Of a DNA stretch of 26,134 nt, positions 14,409 through 21,601 are shown in pieces. Numbering within the stretch: position 1 is the first letter of the stretch; each line of letters starts with the position of its first letter. A program made the translations under genes and the position numbers. Below the pieces are notes generated by a model that had not been told where the DNA came from, did no database searches, and saw only the letters and a program-made list of their open reading frames with translations. This DNA is from a virus, in IMG/VR virus record IMGVR_UViG_3300034523_000294, positions 1 to 26,134 of that record. One strand, given 5' to 3'.

Positions 14409-14497
14409 ATGCGGATGACACGCTCAGGCAGCTGGGCTAAGTCGGTAGTGGCGTCGATCAAAGCCGTGCGCTCCCTGATCGGCTACGCGATGAGAGT

Positions 14498-14590
14498 CTG
14501 GGGTACGTGACCCAGCGAGCCAGACCAACAAGCCGGGTAAGCACCGGCCCTCCGCACCCATTCCAAGCCTCGCACCAGCTGGGGCTTTTT
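14498..14590 (+). other. Structured leader / candidate small RNA
   Basis: Three hairpins follow one another: CTGGG/CCCAG (14498-14515), GCCGG/CCGGC (14532-14548), and a terminator hairpin ending in a T run (14565-14590). No coding frame of note crosses it. It could be a small RNA, a Q-utilisation or pause element, or a late leader. No promoter is assigned. Confidence 0.3.
14565..14590 (+). terminator. Rho-independent terminator
   Basis: AAGCC (14565-14569) pairs with GGCTT (14583-14587), with inner CC/GG pairing around AGCT, followed by a T run. It lies 17 bases before the ATG at 14607. Confidence 0.6.
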
Positions 14591-14606
14591 CGTATCTGGA
14601 GGATGC

Positions 14607-14915
14607 ATGGAAAAGCTACAGCTCGACGTTGAGGTTGAGGGCGCCGCTGACTTCCTGCGCCCTCTGGCTGAAACGCTCAGGTCACTTGAACATTTTCCCG
14701 AGCTGCCGCTGCAGGTCTTTCGTGACCTTGTCGCCCACAGCCTTCATGAGCTTCCCGTAAGTCTCGACAGCACCGCATTTGCCGCAGGTGACCTTCGAGT
14801 TGTCGTTCGGCCTAGCCGGAACCTCGAACTTGTCACTGCCGCACTTGGCGCACTTGAGGGTTACCTTCATCGTTTTTCGCTCCGTGGAACGTCTTGTGTG
14901 GAAGCTCGACGATAG
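14607..14915 (+). CDS. Doubtful plus-strand ORF with strong RBS, antisense to the zinc-ribbon gene
   Basis: An ORF of 102 codons starts after a good GGAGG four bases upstream. The first ~25 residues (MEKLQLDVEVEGAADFLRPL) look like a real phage protein start. From codon ~26 on it runs antisense to the minus-strand zinc-ribbon gene and looks like a shadow frame. It may be the 5' remnant of a gene disrupted by insertion of that gene. Confidence 0.3.
   Translation: MEKLQLDVEVEGAADFLRPLAETLRSLEHFPELPLQVFRDLVAHSLHELPVSLDSTAFAAGDLRVVVRPSRNLELVTAALGALEGYLHRFSLRGTSCVEARR
14682..14870 (-). CDS. Small zinc-ribbon protein (ECs_2282-like)
   Basis: A 62-aa protein encoded against the direction of the late operon. 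Two CxxC knuckles (Cys7/Cys10 and Cys29/Cys32) with CAKCGSDKF and CGKCGAVE form a zinc ribbon, and the C-terminal half is a basic helix (KAVGDKVTKDLQRQLGK). It resembles the small putative zinc-binding proteins annotated as ECs_2282 family in enterobacterial prophages. The ATG at 14870 follows GGAG at nine bases; an upstream in-frame ATG lacks such a site. Opposite orientation and an isolated position suggest a moron with its own promoter, which I could not identify. Confidence 0.8.
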   Translation of the reverse strand: MKVTLKCAKCGSDKFEVPARPNDNSKVTCGKCGAVETYGKLMKAVGDKVTKDLQRQLGKMFK

Positions 14916-14943
14916 CACGGGGCCACCTTTTCACGTATCCAAG

Positions 14944-14974
14944 GGCTCGCCATAACGGCGGGCCTTTTCTTTTT
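14944..14974 (+). terminator. Rho-independent terminator ahead of the holin gene
   Basis: GGCTCGCC (14944-14951) and GGCGGGCC (14957-14964) form an 8-bp stem with one G-U pair and a 5-base loop, followed by TTTTCTTTTT. It acts on plus-strand transcripts and is the fourth in the Q-to-holin interval. Confidence 0.8.
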
Positions 14975-15000
14975 CTGCTTCCCGCAAGGGAGGAACCCGG

Positions 15001-15333
15001 ATGTCCAACATGCCAGACAAACCAGACACCTGGGCGGTTGCCCTTGCGTGGTTGAGCCAGCATTCGCCCCTGCTGTATGCGGCCGGGCTCTCCTGCGCCA
15101 TGGCTGTGCTGCGCATCACTTACGGTGGCGGTACTCGCCGGCAGATGTTGGTCGAGGGTGCTATCTGCGGCGGCCTGACCCTGACAATCATCAGCGGCTT
15201 CGAGTTCTTCGGCCTGCCGCAAAGCATGGCTGCCTTTGTTGGCGGGTGGGTTGGCCTCCTTGGAGTGGAAAAGGTTCGTGCGATTGCTGATCGCGTTACC
15301 GACTTCAAGCTGCCCAGTCGCAAGCCGGAGTAA
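15001..15333 (+). CDS. Phage holin, lambda-holin-family type
   Basis: A 110-aa protein with three likely membrane helices at ~22-39, 52-70 and 75-90 and a charged C-terminal tail (KVRAIADRV...PSRKPE). The pattern LRITYGGGTRRQMLVEGAICGGLT fits the 'phage holin, lambda family' group. It would form holes in the inner membrane at the end of the lytic cycle. GGAGG precedes the start by seven bases. It is the first gene after the terminator array. No endolysin or spanin follows it directly. Confidence 0.85.
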   Translation: MSNMPDKPDTWAVALAWLSQHSPLLYAAGLSCAMAVLRITYGGGTRRQMLVEGAICGGLTLTIISGFEFFGLPQSMAAFVGGWVGLLGVEKVRAIADRVTDFKLPSRKPE

Positions 15334-15383
15334 TCCGCGCCACAAAATCAGAGTGCGCCGTTTCGTGGCGCGAGGTGGATGCC

Positions 15384-15623
15384 ATGGATTTACCACAAGA
15401 CCTCGGGTCATCCCAGATGGCTGCATTTAAGCAATACATGCCAGACCGGCTCGAAAGCGCAATCCGCGAGACTGTGAGCCTCCTCAATGAACAGGCTGTG
15501 TTTCTTGCTGAGAGCGGTCTGAATGGCGTGCAGAAAGCTGGCCTCAAGTTCGTGGGGGAAAAGCTGAACTCCCATCTCAACCACCTGCTCAGCATCCAGC
15601 TTGATGTGGCTCGGTCTGGTTGA
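15384..15623 (+). CDS. Hypothetical late protein (79 aa)
   Basis: The ATG at 15384 follows GAGG by eight bases; an in-frame GTG nine bases earlier lies too close to that site. The 79-aa product is helical (RLESAIRETVSLLNEQAVF, GLKFVGEKLNSHLNHLLSIQLD). No family is recognised. The stop shares one base with the next start (TGATG). Confidence 0.65.
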   Translation: MDLPQDLGSSQMAAFKQYMPDRLESAIRETVSLLNEQAVFLAESGLNGVQKAGLKFVGEKLNSHLNHLLSIQLDVARSG

Positions 15624-15847
15624 TGGCAAAAGCTCCATACACGCCCTGCAAGCTCTACGTGGACGGTGCCGACGGCATCGCGGTAGGCGACTTCATCACG
15701 ACGGCTGCAGGCTCTGCCTACCTGGTGCAGACGCTTCGGGCGAGCCGCATAAGACCGGAGCGCAAGCACATGGACTGCCTGCGCTGGCCAATCGCCGAGG
15801 TGCCACCTGATGCGCGGTGCTACCAACTGACCTGGTACAAGAGATAG
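15623..15847 (+). CDS. Conserved-type small phage protein (74 aa)
   Basis: A 74-aa basic protein with a beta-rich start (YTPCKLYVDGADGIAVGDFI) and an end with MDCLRWPIAEVPPDARCYQLTWYKR character. It resembles small hypothetical proteins I recall from Pseudomonas prophage late leaders. Its start overlaps the preceding stop by one base. Function unknown. Confidence 0.72.
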   Translation: MAKAPYTPCKLYVDGADGIAVGDFITTAAGSAYLVQTLRASRIRPERKHMDCLRWPIAEVPPDARCYQLTWYKR

Positions 15848-15849
15848 CC

Positions 15850-16134
15850 ATGATCTGCGAGTTTCAGTGCTCCAAGTGCCGACACGTGAAGATCGAGCCG
15901 CACCCGGTCCAGTTGGCCGGCGGTCATCTCCTCTGTATGCATTGCTCGAAGCGCGACCTGCCGCCGCCAACTACAGAGTGGCGAGGCCGACCAATTGGAT
16001 GGCAACCGCCACCTGCACCACCACCGATGCGTGGCGGTGCGATCCCGCATGCGCCTGGCGTCAGTGTGACGCTGGTGCTGCTGGTATTCCTCATGGGCGT
16101 GGTGATCGGAACCAAGATGGCTGGAGGTTGGTGA
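15850..16134 (+). CDS. Zinc-knuckle membrane protein (94 aa)
   Basis: The N-terminus carries two Cys pairs, Cys7/Cys10 and Cys29/Cys32, suggesting a small zinc-binding fold. A Pro-rich linker (WQPPPAPPPMRGG) and a single membrane helix at ~70-88 (VTLVLLVFLMGVVIG) follow. The ATG at 15850 is two bases after the previous stop. The role is unknown; a cytoplasmic knuckle tethered to the inner membrane is the likely topology. Confidence 0.7.
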   Translation: MICEFQCSKCRHVKIEPHPVQLAGGHLLCMHCSKRDLPPPTTEWRGRPIGWQPPPAPPPMRGGAIPHAPGVSVTLVLLVFLMGVVIGTKMAGGW

Positions 16135-16301
16135 TGGCTTGCAGTGGATGCGCCGCCCGGCGCGAATGGATTAACAAATGGTCAAAGGTGGCATATGAGC
16201 GAGCCAAGAAAATCCTTGATGGTGGCGACCGTCGTGCCAGCACCAAAGAGCAGCCCGAACAGCGCGCATCCAGCGATGGGAACCAAGGTCCTACTGAGTG
16301 A
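16134..16301 (+). CDS. 55-aa small phage protein with N-terminal CxxC
   Basis: It starts at ATG 16134, sharing a base with the previous stop, and ends at 16301. The product begins MACSGCAARREWINKWSKVA and continues as a basic helix and a polar tail. The MACSGCAARRE start is a pattern I recognise from small Pseudomonas phage proteins, without known function. The 3' half overlaps the next gene in another frame if that gene starts at 16195. Confidence 0.65.
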   Translation: MACSGCAARREWINKWSKVAYERAKKILDGGDRRASTKEQPEQRASSDGNQGPTE

Positions 16302-16488
16302 CGGTAGCGAGCTACAGGGTGTGTTGAGCGTTGAGCTTAAGGCATCAACAGAGAGCGGTGTCTGGCAAGCGGTGATCACCCTGCTGCCCCGGGATATCCC
16401 CGAAGTTTCCGCAGAGGCTCAGGTTGTTGAGGTGGATATCTCCAGCCTCAAGGATGAGCGCCGCCGATATGCACGGGTGGAGCGATGA
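16195..16488 (+). CDS. Hypothetical late protein (97 aa, start uncertain)
   Basis: The conserved-looking part begins at MGTKVLLSDGSELQGV and is beta-rich through ITLLPRDIPEVSAEAQVVEVDI. The ATG at 16195 is proposed because AAGG lies six bases upstream, but it overlaps the 55-aa gene by 107 bp. ATG 16276 would reduce the overlap to 26 bp but has no clear ribosome-binding site. The family is not recognised. It ends in an ATGA overlap with the next gene. Confidence 0.6.
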   Translation: MSEPRKSLMVATVVPAPKSSPNSAHPAMGTKVLLSDGSELQGVLSVELKASTESGVWQAVITLLPRDIPEVSAEAQVVEVDISSLKDERRRYARVER

Positions 16489-16673
16489 GCCAGGCTATTG
16501 AACTGCTGTTGGAGCAGACGCTGATCGAACAGCGCAAACAGACTGCGCTGCTGGAGCAGATCGCAATGCAGAACCTGGCACTGATCGAAGCGCTGGCGGA
16601 TGACCAGGGCGTGGACCCTGATGCTGCCCCCCGGACCTACCTGAGCGGTGCACCTGTTCACGGTGGCCGCTGA
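16485..16673 (+). CDS. 62-aa coiled-coil phage protein
   Basis: A short protein starting in an ATGA overlap and ending one base into the HNH gene start. The first ~40 residues are a Leu/Gln/Glu-rich helix (IELLLEQTLIEQRKQTALLEQ) likely to form a coiled coil. The remaining tail is polar. Function unknown. Confidence 0.65.
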   Translation: MSQAIELLLEQTLIEQRKQTALLEQIAMQNLALIEALADDQGVDPDAAPRTYLSGAPVHGGR

Positions 16674-17014
16674 TGGCAAAGCTTCCCACATTGAAGTCGA
16701 GACTGAATCCCGTTGAAGGCCGCAAGCTCTCAACGACCAACACCTCAGAGCGTCGCATGACAGGCAGCAGGCTGCAGTCTCGCCGGCTTAGGCTGTGGAC
16801 AGAGTCACCGACATGCGCCGAATGTGGCCGAGTCGTTGCCTACCCAAATGGCTTCGAGCTTGACCATCGTGTCCCGTTACATCAAGGCGGCGCCGACACC
16901 GACGAGAACTGCCAGATCCTGTGCTGTGGCCCTGACGGCTGCCACCTGAAGAAGACGGCCGCTGATGGTGCCGAGCTAGGCGCGCACCGATCTGGTGCGA
17001 AAGCGGGGGTGTGA
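16673..17014 (+). CDS. HNH endonuclease next to terminase
   Basis: A 113-aa HNH nuclease. Cys48 and Cys51 (CAEC) start a zinc site. ELDHRVPLHQGG carries the first catalytic His (His65), Asn79 lies in DENCQ, and His91 in CHLKK completes the motif. HNH proteins adjacent to TerS/TerL in HK97-type phages are required for cos cleavage and packaging in studied cases. The position 107 bp before TerS fits that role. Confidence 0.9.
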   Translation: MAKLPTLKSRLNPVEGRKLSTTNTSERRMTGSRLQSRRLRLWTESPTCAECGRVVAYPNGFELDHRVPLHQGGADTDENCQILCCGPDGCHLKKTAADGAELGAHRSGAKAGV

Positions 17015-17024
17015 CGTGCTGCAA

Positions 17025-17082
17025 GGGGGAGGGGTGGGGTAAGACTTCACACCTTTCCGTCTCGGAAACCTCCCCCCCTCCC
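17025..17082. repeat. G-tract/C-tract inverted repeat before TerS; candidate cos region
   Basis: A 15-base G-rich tract (17025-17039) is matched by a 14-base C-rich tract (17069-17082). GGGAGGGG at 17027-17034 is exactly complementary to CCCCTCCC at 17075-17082. It lies between the HNH and TerS genes, where cos sites of HNH-dependent phages are often found. A cohesive-end site here is inference. Confidence 0.45.
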
Positions 17083-17120
17083 ATTCGCAGTTTTTTTCCC
17101 CTTTCACGGAAAAGTTAACC

Positions 17121-17603
17121 ATGGCTTTAACCGACAAGAAGCGACGGTTTGCTGACGCTTTGCTGTCGGGAGCGTCAAACCGAGACGCGGCCATTGCCGC
17201 CGGCTATTCAGAGAAAACCGCGTCGCAAGCGGGCTCCAAGCTCGCTAAGGACCCGGATGTCATCGCCGCAATTGGCCGGCATCTGCGCGACCGGCAGGCA
17301 GCGTCCACAGAAGTTAAACCAGGCCGAAAAGTTAAAGCTCCTCCGCCAGAGGACGGCGCCGTCGGGGAGCTCGACCTGGGCGACTTCGACGACCCGATGG
17401 ACTTCCTGAAGGCCGTCATGAATGAGCAGGCTGCTGAGCCCAAGTTGCGCGTCGATGCCGCCAAGGCACTACTGCCCTACAAGCACGGCAAGGTCGCCGA
17501 CCAGGGCAAGAAGGAACAGAAGGCCGCAGCGGCCGATCAGGTCAGCAAGGGGCGTTTCGGCGCCCGTCCGCCACCGAAGCTGGTGGTTAACAACAAGGGG
17601 TGA
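17121..17603 (+). CDS. terS: Terminase small subunit
   Basis: A 160-aa protein with the Terminase_2-type N-terminal helix-turn-helix: TDKKRRFADALLSGASNRDAAIAAGYSEKTASQ, followed by KLAKDPDVIAAI. It would recognise phage DNA for packaging. The middle is acidic (DLGDFDDPMDFLK) and the tail is basic and disordered. The ATG at 17121 follows a weak GGAAAAG. TerL begins four bases after its stop. Confidence 0.9.
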   Translation: MALTDKKRRFADALLSGASNRDAAIAAGYSEKTASQAGSKLAKDPDVIAAIGRHLRDRQAASTEVKPGRKVKAPPPEDGAVGELDLGDFDDPMDFLKAVMNEQAAEPKLRVDAAKALLPYKHGKVADQGKKEQKAAAADQVSKGRFGARPPPKLVVNNKG

Positions 17604-17606
17604 TGC

Positions 17607-19301
17607 ATGGAGTGGACGACAGCCTGCCCAGACTGGGAGGCTCGGATCGTTGCTGGCCAATCGCTGATTCCCTTCAAGCCGCTGTTTCCCGATGAAGCCG
17701 AGGCTGCGCTTGAAGTGTTCAAGGCGCTCAAGGTCGTCGATTTGCTTGGCCAGCCGACTTTCGGCGAGTGCTGCGATGAATGGGTGTTCGACTTCGTTGC
17801 CGCCATCTTCGGGGCCTACGATGCCGAGCACGGTAAGCAGCTGATCCGGGAGTTCTTCCTGTTGATCAGCAAGAAGAACACGAAATCAACGATCGCCGCC
17901 GGCATCATGTTGACGGCGCTGATCTTGAACTGGCGGCACGATGAGGAGCTGCTGATCATCGCGCCGACGATCGAAGTAGCGGCGAACAGCTACAAGCCAG
18001 CCGCCGGCATGGTGCGGGCCGATCCGGAGCTCAGCGAACTGCTGCACGTCCAGGATCACATCCGCACCATCACCCACCGGGTGAACAATGCGGCGCTGAA
18101 GGTGGTCGCGGCCGACACCGACACGGTATCGGGCAAGAAGTCCGGCAAGATCCTGATCGACGAGGTGTGGGTATTCGGCAAGCGCGCGAACGCCGACGCC
18201 ATGCTGATGGAGGCCACCGGCGGCCAGATCTCCCGGGACGAAGGGTTTGTCATCCTGCTGTCGACGCAGAGCGACGAGCCGCCGGCCGGGGTCTTCGAAG
18301 AGAAGCTGAGCTACTACCGCGATGTTCGAGACGGAGTAGTCAATGACCGCAAGTCGCTGGGCGTCCTGTACGAGTTCCCAGAGGCCATGGTGAAGAGCAA
18401 GGCCTACCTTCAGCCGGACAACTTCTACGTCACCAACCCCAACATGGGGCGATCGGTCAGCCGAGAGTGGCTGGAAGATGAGCTGGCGAAGAACCTGCGC
18501 AAGGATGAGGGCAGCCAGCGGAAGTTCCTGGCCAAGCACCTGAACATCCAGATCGGCATGAACCTGCGGGCGAACCGCTGGGCCGGCGCCGATCACTGGG
18601 AGGGTCGGGGCGACAAGCTCCTCACCCTCAACGAACTGCTGCGCAGAAGCGAAGTAGTGGTGGCTGGGATCGACGGTGGGGGGCTGGACGATCTGCTGGG
18701 GTTGAGCCTGATCGGGCGAGAGCGCGGTACCCGGAAGTGGCTGCACTGGGCCCATGCCTGGGCGCACAAGATTGTGCTGGAGCGCCGGAAGGACATCGTC
18801 AGCGTGCTGAACGACTTCTCGGCGGACGGCGATCTGACCATTGTTCAGCTTCCTGGAGAGGATGTTCGGGATGTCGCCGACATCATCTGCCAGGTGCGCG
18901 ATGCTGGGCTGCTGCCCGAGAAACAGGCCATCGGCGTGGACGCGGCGGGCATTGGCGACATCATCGATGAACTCACCACCGAGGAGCGCGGCATCGCCAT
19001 GGAGCGGATTGCCTCCGTATCCCAGGGGTGGCGCCTGAATGGCGCGATCAAGACCACAGAGCGAAAGGTTGCCGGTGGCGAGTTCATTCACGGCGACTCC
19101 CGGCTGATGGCCTGGTGTGTAGGCAACGCCAAGACCGTGCAGGTCGGCAACGCAATCGCAATCAACAAGCAGGTCAGTGGCACTGCCAAGATCGACCCGC
19201 TGATGGCGACCTTCGATGCGGCAACGCTAATGGCGTTGAACCCGGAAGGCTCTGGCGATCTCCAGGGCTTCTTTGATAACCCGATCATGGTAGGAATCTG
19301 A
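17607..19301 (+). CDS. terL: Terminase large subunit
   Basis: A 564-aa packaging motor of the Terminase_1 (HK97-like) group. The ATPase part has a Walker A-like ISKKNTKST (87-95), Walker B KILIDEVW (181-188) and coupling motif LLSTQSD (217-223). The nuclease part starts near VVVAGIDGGGLDD (351-362), where acidic residues bind metal. Length and layout are normal for the family. AAGGGG six bases upstream supports the start. It shares one base with the portal start. Confidence 0.96.
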   Translation: MEWTTACPDWEARIVAGQSLIPFKPLFPDEAEAALEVFKALKVVDLLGQPTFGECCDEWVFDFVAAIFGAYDAEHGKQLIREFFLLISKKNTKSTIAAGIMLTALILNWRHDEELLIIAPTIEVAANSYKPAAGMVRADPELSELLHVQDHIRTITHRVNNAALKVVAADTDTVSGKKSGKILIDEVWVFGKRANADAMLMEATGGQISRDEGFVILLSTQSDEPPAGVFEEKLSYYRDVRDGVVNDRKSLGVLYEFPEAMVKSKAYLQPDNFYVTNPNMGRSVSREWLEDELAKNLRKDEGSQRKFLAKHLNIQIGMNLRANRWAGADHWEGRGDKLLTLNELLRRSEVVVAGIDGGGLDDLLGLSLIGRERGTRKWLHWAHAWAHKIVLERRKDIVSVLNDFSADGDLTIVQLPGEDVRDVADIICQVRDAGLLPEKQAIGVDAAGIGDIIDELTTEERGIAMERIASVSQGWRLNGAIKTTERKVAGGEFIHGDSRLMAWCVGNAKTVQVGNAIAINKQVSGTAKIDPLMATFDAATLMALNPEGSGDLQGFFDNPIMVGI

Positions 19302-20698
19302 TGGCCGAGAAGAAACCGGGCCGGGTGAAGGCTGCGTTGCAAAACTGGCTCGGGGTGCCCATCGGCCTGAAGGACGGCGCATTTTGGCAAGAATGGTTCG
19401 GCAGCTCTGCATCTGGAAAGCACGTATCGGTCGACAAGGCCATGCAGTTGTCCACGGTATGGGCTTGCGTAAGGCTGCTGTCCGAGTCCGTCTCTACGCT
19501 GCCGCTCAAGCTTTACCGGCGCCTTCCAGACGGATCACGTGAGGTCGCCAAAGACCATCCGCTGTTCCGCGTGCTTTGTCGCACCCCGAACGCCGAGATG
19601 ACCCCGCAGCGCTTCATGCTGCTGGTGGTGGCGAGCATCTGCCTTCGAGGCAATGCATTCGTCGAGAAGAAGATGATCGGCAGCCGGATCATCTCCCTGG
19701 TGCCGCTTCTGCCCCAGTCCATGAGGGTGAAGCGGCAGGACAACGGGCGCCTAAAGTACACCTACAACGAGAATGGCGTGGACCGCGACATTCCCGAGAA
19801 GAACCTGATGCACATCCGCGGCTTTGGCCTGGACGGGGTGTGCGGGATGCTTCCGGTCACCACCGGGCGCGAGATTTTCGGCTCGGCGATGGCGATCGAG
19901 GAAGCCGCGGCGAAGGTGTTCGCACAGGGCATGCAGGCGTCCGGCATCCTGAGCAGCGACGCCAAGATCACGCCGCAGCAGCGCGAGCAGCTTCGGGCCA
20001 GCATGCAGGCGTTCATGGGTTCGAAGAACGCCGGCAAGATCATGGTGGCGGAGGCGGGCTTCAAGTACCAGGGCATCACGATGAACCCTGAAGCCGCGCA
20101 AATGCTGGAATCCAGGTCTTTCGGGATCGAGGAAATGTGCCGCTGGTTCCGCGTACCGCCCTTCATGGTCGGTCACATGGACAAGCAGTCCAGCTGGGCT
20201 GCTTCGGTTGAGGCGCAGAACCTGCACTTCCTCACCAACAGCCTGCGGCCGCTACTGGTCAACATCGAGCAGGAAATCACTCGCTGCCTGATCGGCGAGG
20301 CCGATGCCGACGACTACTTCGCGGAGTTCGCGGTGGAAGGTCTGCTGCGAGCGGACAGCGCTGGCCGCGGGGCCTGGTACAACACGGCGCTGCAAAACGG
20401 CTGGATGTCCCGCAACGAGGTACGCCGGCTGGAGAACCTGCCACCGATCCCGGGCGGCGACACGTACACGGTCCAATCCGCGCTGGTGCCATTGGACCAG
20501 CTCGGGAAGCCGAGCGCAGGCGTCTCGCCGGCTGCCTCGGCTTTCATGCTTCGGCTGGTCTCGGCACGCAATAACGACGACCGAGAGGCAATCAACAATG
20601 CGGTCGAACTGGCTTCCCAGGCATTGGCAACCGGAAACCCAGACGGGCCCATGATGGCCCACGCGCTGATATCGATGCCGCTGCTCAAAGCGGCCTGA
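19301..20698 (+). CDS. HK97-family portal protein
   Basis: A 465-aa protein forming the dodecameric head portal. Family signatures include WACVRLLSESVSTLPLKLYRR near residues 49-69, HPLFRVLCRTPNAEMTP, and GFGLDGVCGMLPVT. Also present is the C-terminal block WFRVPPFMVGHMDKQSSW followed by a helical wing and crown. The extra C-terminal ~60 residues are variable. Start overlaps the TerL stop (TGATG). Confidence 0.95.
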   Translation: MAEKKPGRVKAALQNWLGVPIGLKDGAFWQEWFGSSASGKHVSVDKAMQLSTVWACVRLLSESVSTLPLKLYRRLPDGSREVAKDHPLFRVLCRTPNAEMTPQRFMLLVVASICLRGNAFVEKKMIGSRIISLVPLLPQSMRVKRQDNGRLKYTYNENGVDRDIPEKNLMHIRGFGLDGVCGMLPVTTGREIFGSAMAIEEAAAKVFAQGMQASGILSSDAKITPQQREQLRASMQAFMGSKNAGKIMVAEAGFKYQGITMNPEAAQMLESRSFGIEEMCRWFRVPPFMVGHMDKQSSWAASVEAQNLHFLTNSLRPLLVNIEQEITRCLIGEADADDYFAEFAVEGLLRADSAGRGAWYNTALQNGWMSRNEVRRLENLPPIPGGDTYTVQSALVPLDQLGKPSAGVSPAASAFMLRLVSARNNDDREAINNAVELASQALATGNPDGPMMAHALISMPLLKAA

Positions 20699-20711
20699 CC
20701 TGGAGTAACCC

Positions 20712-21587
20712 ATGACTCTCAAGACACTACCGGCGGCGCCGGCGGTGCGGCCGCACGCGCGCGTCGAGTCCGATCTGCTGCCGAAGGCCATGGAGCGCTG
20801 GAATCCGGCGATCAAGGCGGCGGCCGGCGACGACTCCGCCACCATCACCATGTACGACCCGATCGGCATGGATTGGTGGACAGGCGAGGGCGTCACCGCC
20901 AAGCGCGTCAGTGCCGCACTTCGCAGCATCGGCGACAAAGACATCACCGTGAAGATCAACAGCCCAGGCGGCGATGTCTTCGAGGGCCTGGCGATCTACA
21001 ACCTGCTGCGCGAGCACAAGGGTAAGGTAACCGTCCAGGTGCTTGGCCTAGCTGCCTCGGCTGCGTCGTTCATTGCCATGGCCGGCGATGAAATCCAGAT
21101 CGCCCGAGCCGGCTTCATGATGATCCACAACGCCTGGACCATCGCCGCTGGCGACCGAAACGACTTCACCGAAGTCGCTGACTTCCTCGACCAGATCGAC
21201 GCCACCCTGGCCGACATCTACGCGGTCAGGACGGGCGATAAAGCCGCAGTAATGCGCGCCCTGATGGACGTAGAGACCTGGATGGGCGGCAGTTCGGCAG
21301 TCGAGGCCGGATTCGCGGACGGCCTGCTCCCATCAGATGCGGCACAGGAAGACCCGCAAGCCAGCGCGCCTCAGCAGGTCGCGGCACGGCGCCTGGACAC
21401 GATCCTGGCCAAACAGGGCATGCCTCGCTCCGAGCGCCGAGCCCTGATTCAAGAACTCAAAGGGGGTACGCCTGGCGCTGCCCCCTCCGGTACGCGCAGC
21501 GCTGCCGAAAACCAGGCCGACCTGGCCAACCACTTTGCCGATCTACAGGCCGCCATGTCGCGGTTCTCGGCAGCAGCCCTCAAGTAA
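20712..21587 (+). CDS. ClpP-like prohead maturation protease
   Basis: A 291-aa S14 (ClpP) family protease that processes the capsid during head assembly. INSPGGDVFEGLAIYN (83-98), LAASAASFIAMAGD with nucleophile Ser116, and MMIHNAW with His139 are visible. The third residue (Asp) is not confidently placed. The C-terminal ~80 residues are a linker with a possible helical end. GGAG lies six bases upstream. It is directly before the major capsid gene, as in HK97-type phages. Confidence 0.94.
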   Translation: MTLKTLPAAPAVRPHARVESDLLPKAMERWNPAIKAAAGDDSATITMYDPIGMDWWTGEGVTAKRVSAALRSIGDKDITVKINSPGGDVFEGLAIYNLLREHKGKVTVQVLGLAASAASFIAMAGDEIQIARAGFMMIHNAWTIAAGDRNDFTEVADFLDQIDATLADIYAVRTGDKAAVMRALMDVETWMGGSSAVEAGFADGLLPSDAAQEDPQASAPQQVAARRLDTILAKQGMPRSERRALIQELKGGTPGAAPSGTRSAAENQADLANHFADLQAAMSRFSAAALK

Positions 21588-21601
21588 CCGGAGAAGATCC
21601 C

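Noticed and set aside
14409-14510. A 33-codon ORF starting at ATG 14409 after the pagL terminator.
   Set aside because: No ribosome-binding site, it starts in the terminator T run, and it has no recognisable motif.
14409-14560. A tRNA-like look (GCGGATG...CAGCTGGGCTAAGTCGGTAG).
   Set aside because: No T-arm GGTTCGA-type sequence, no consistent acceptor stem and no cloverleaf could be drawn.
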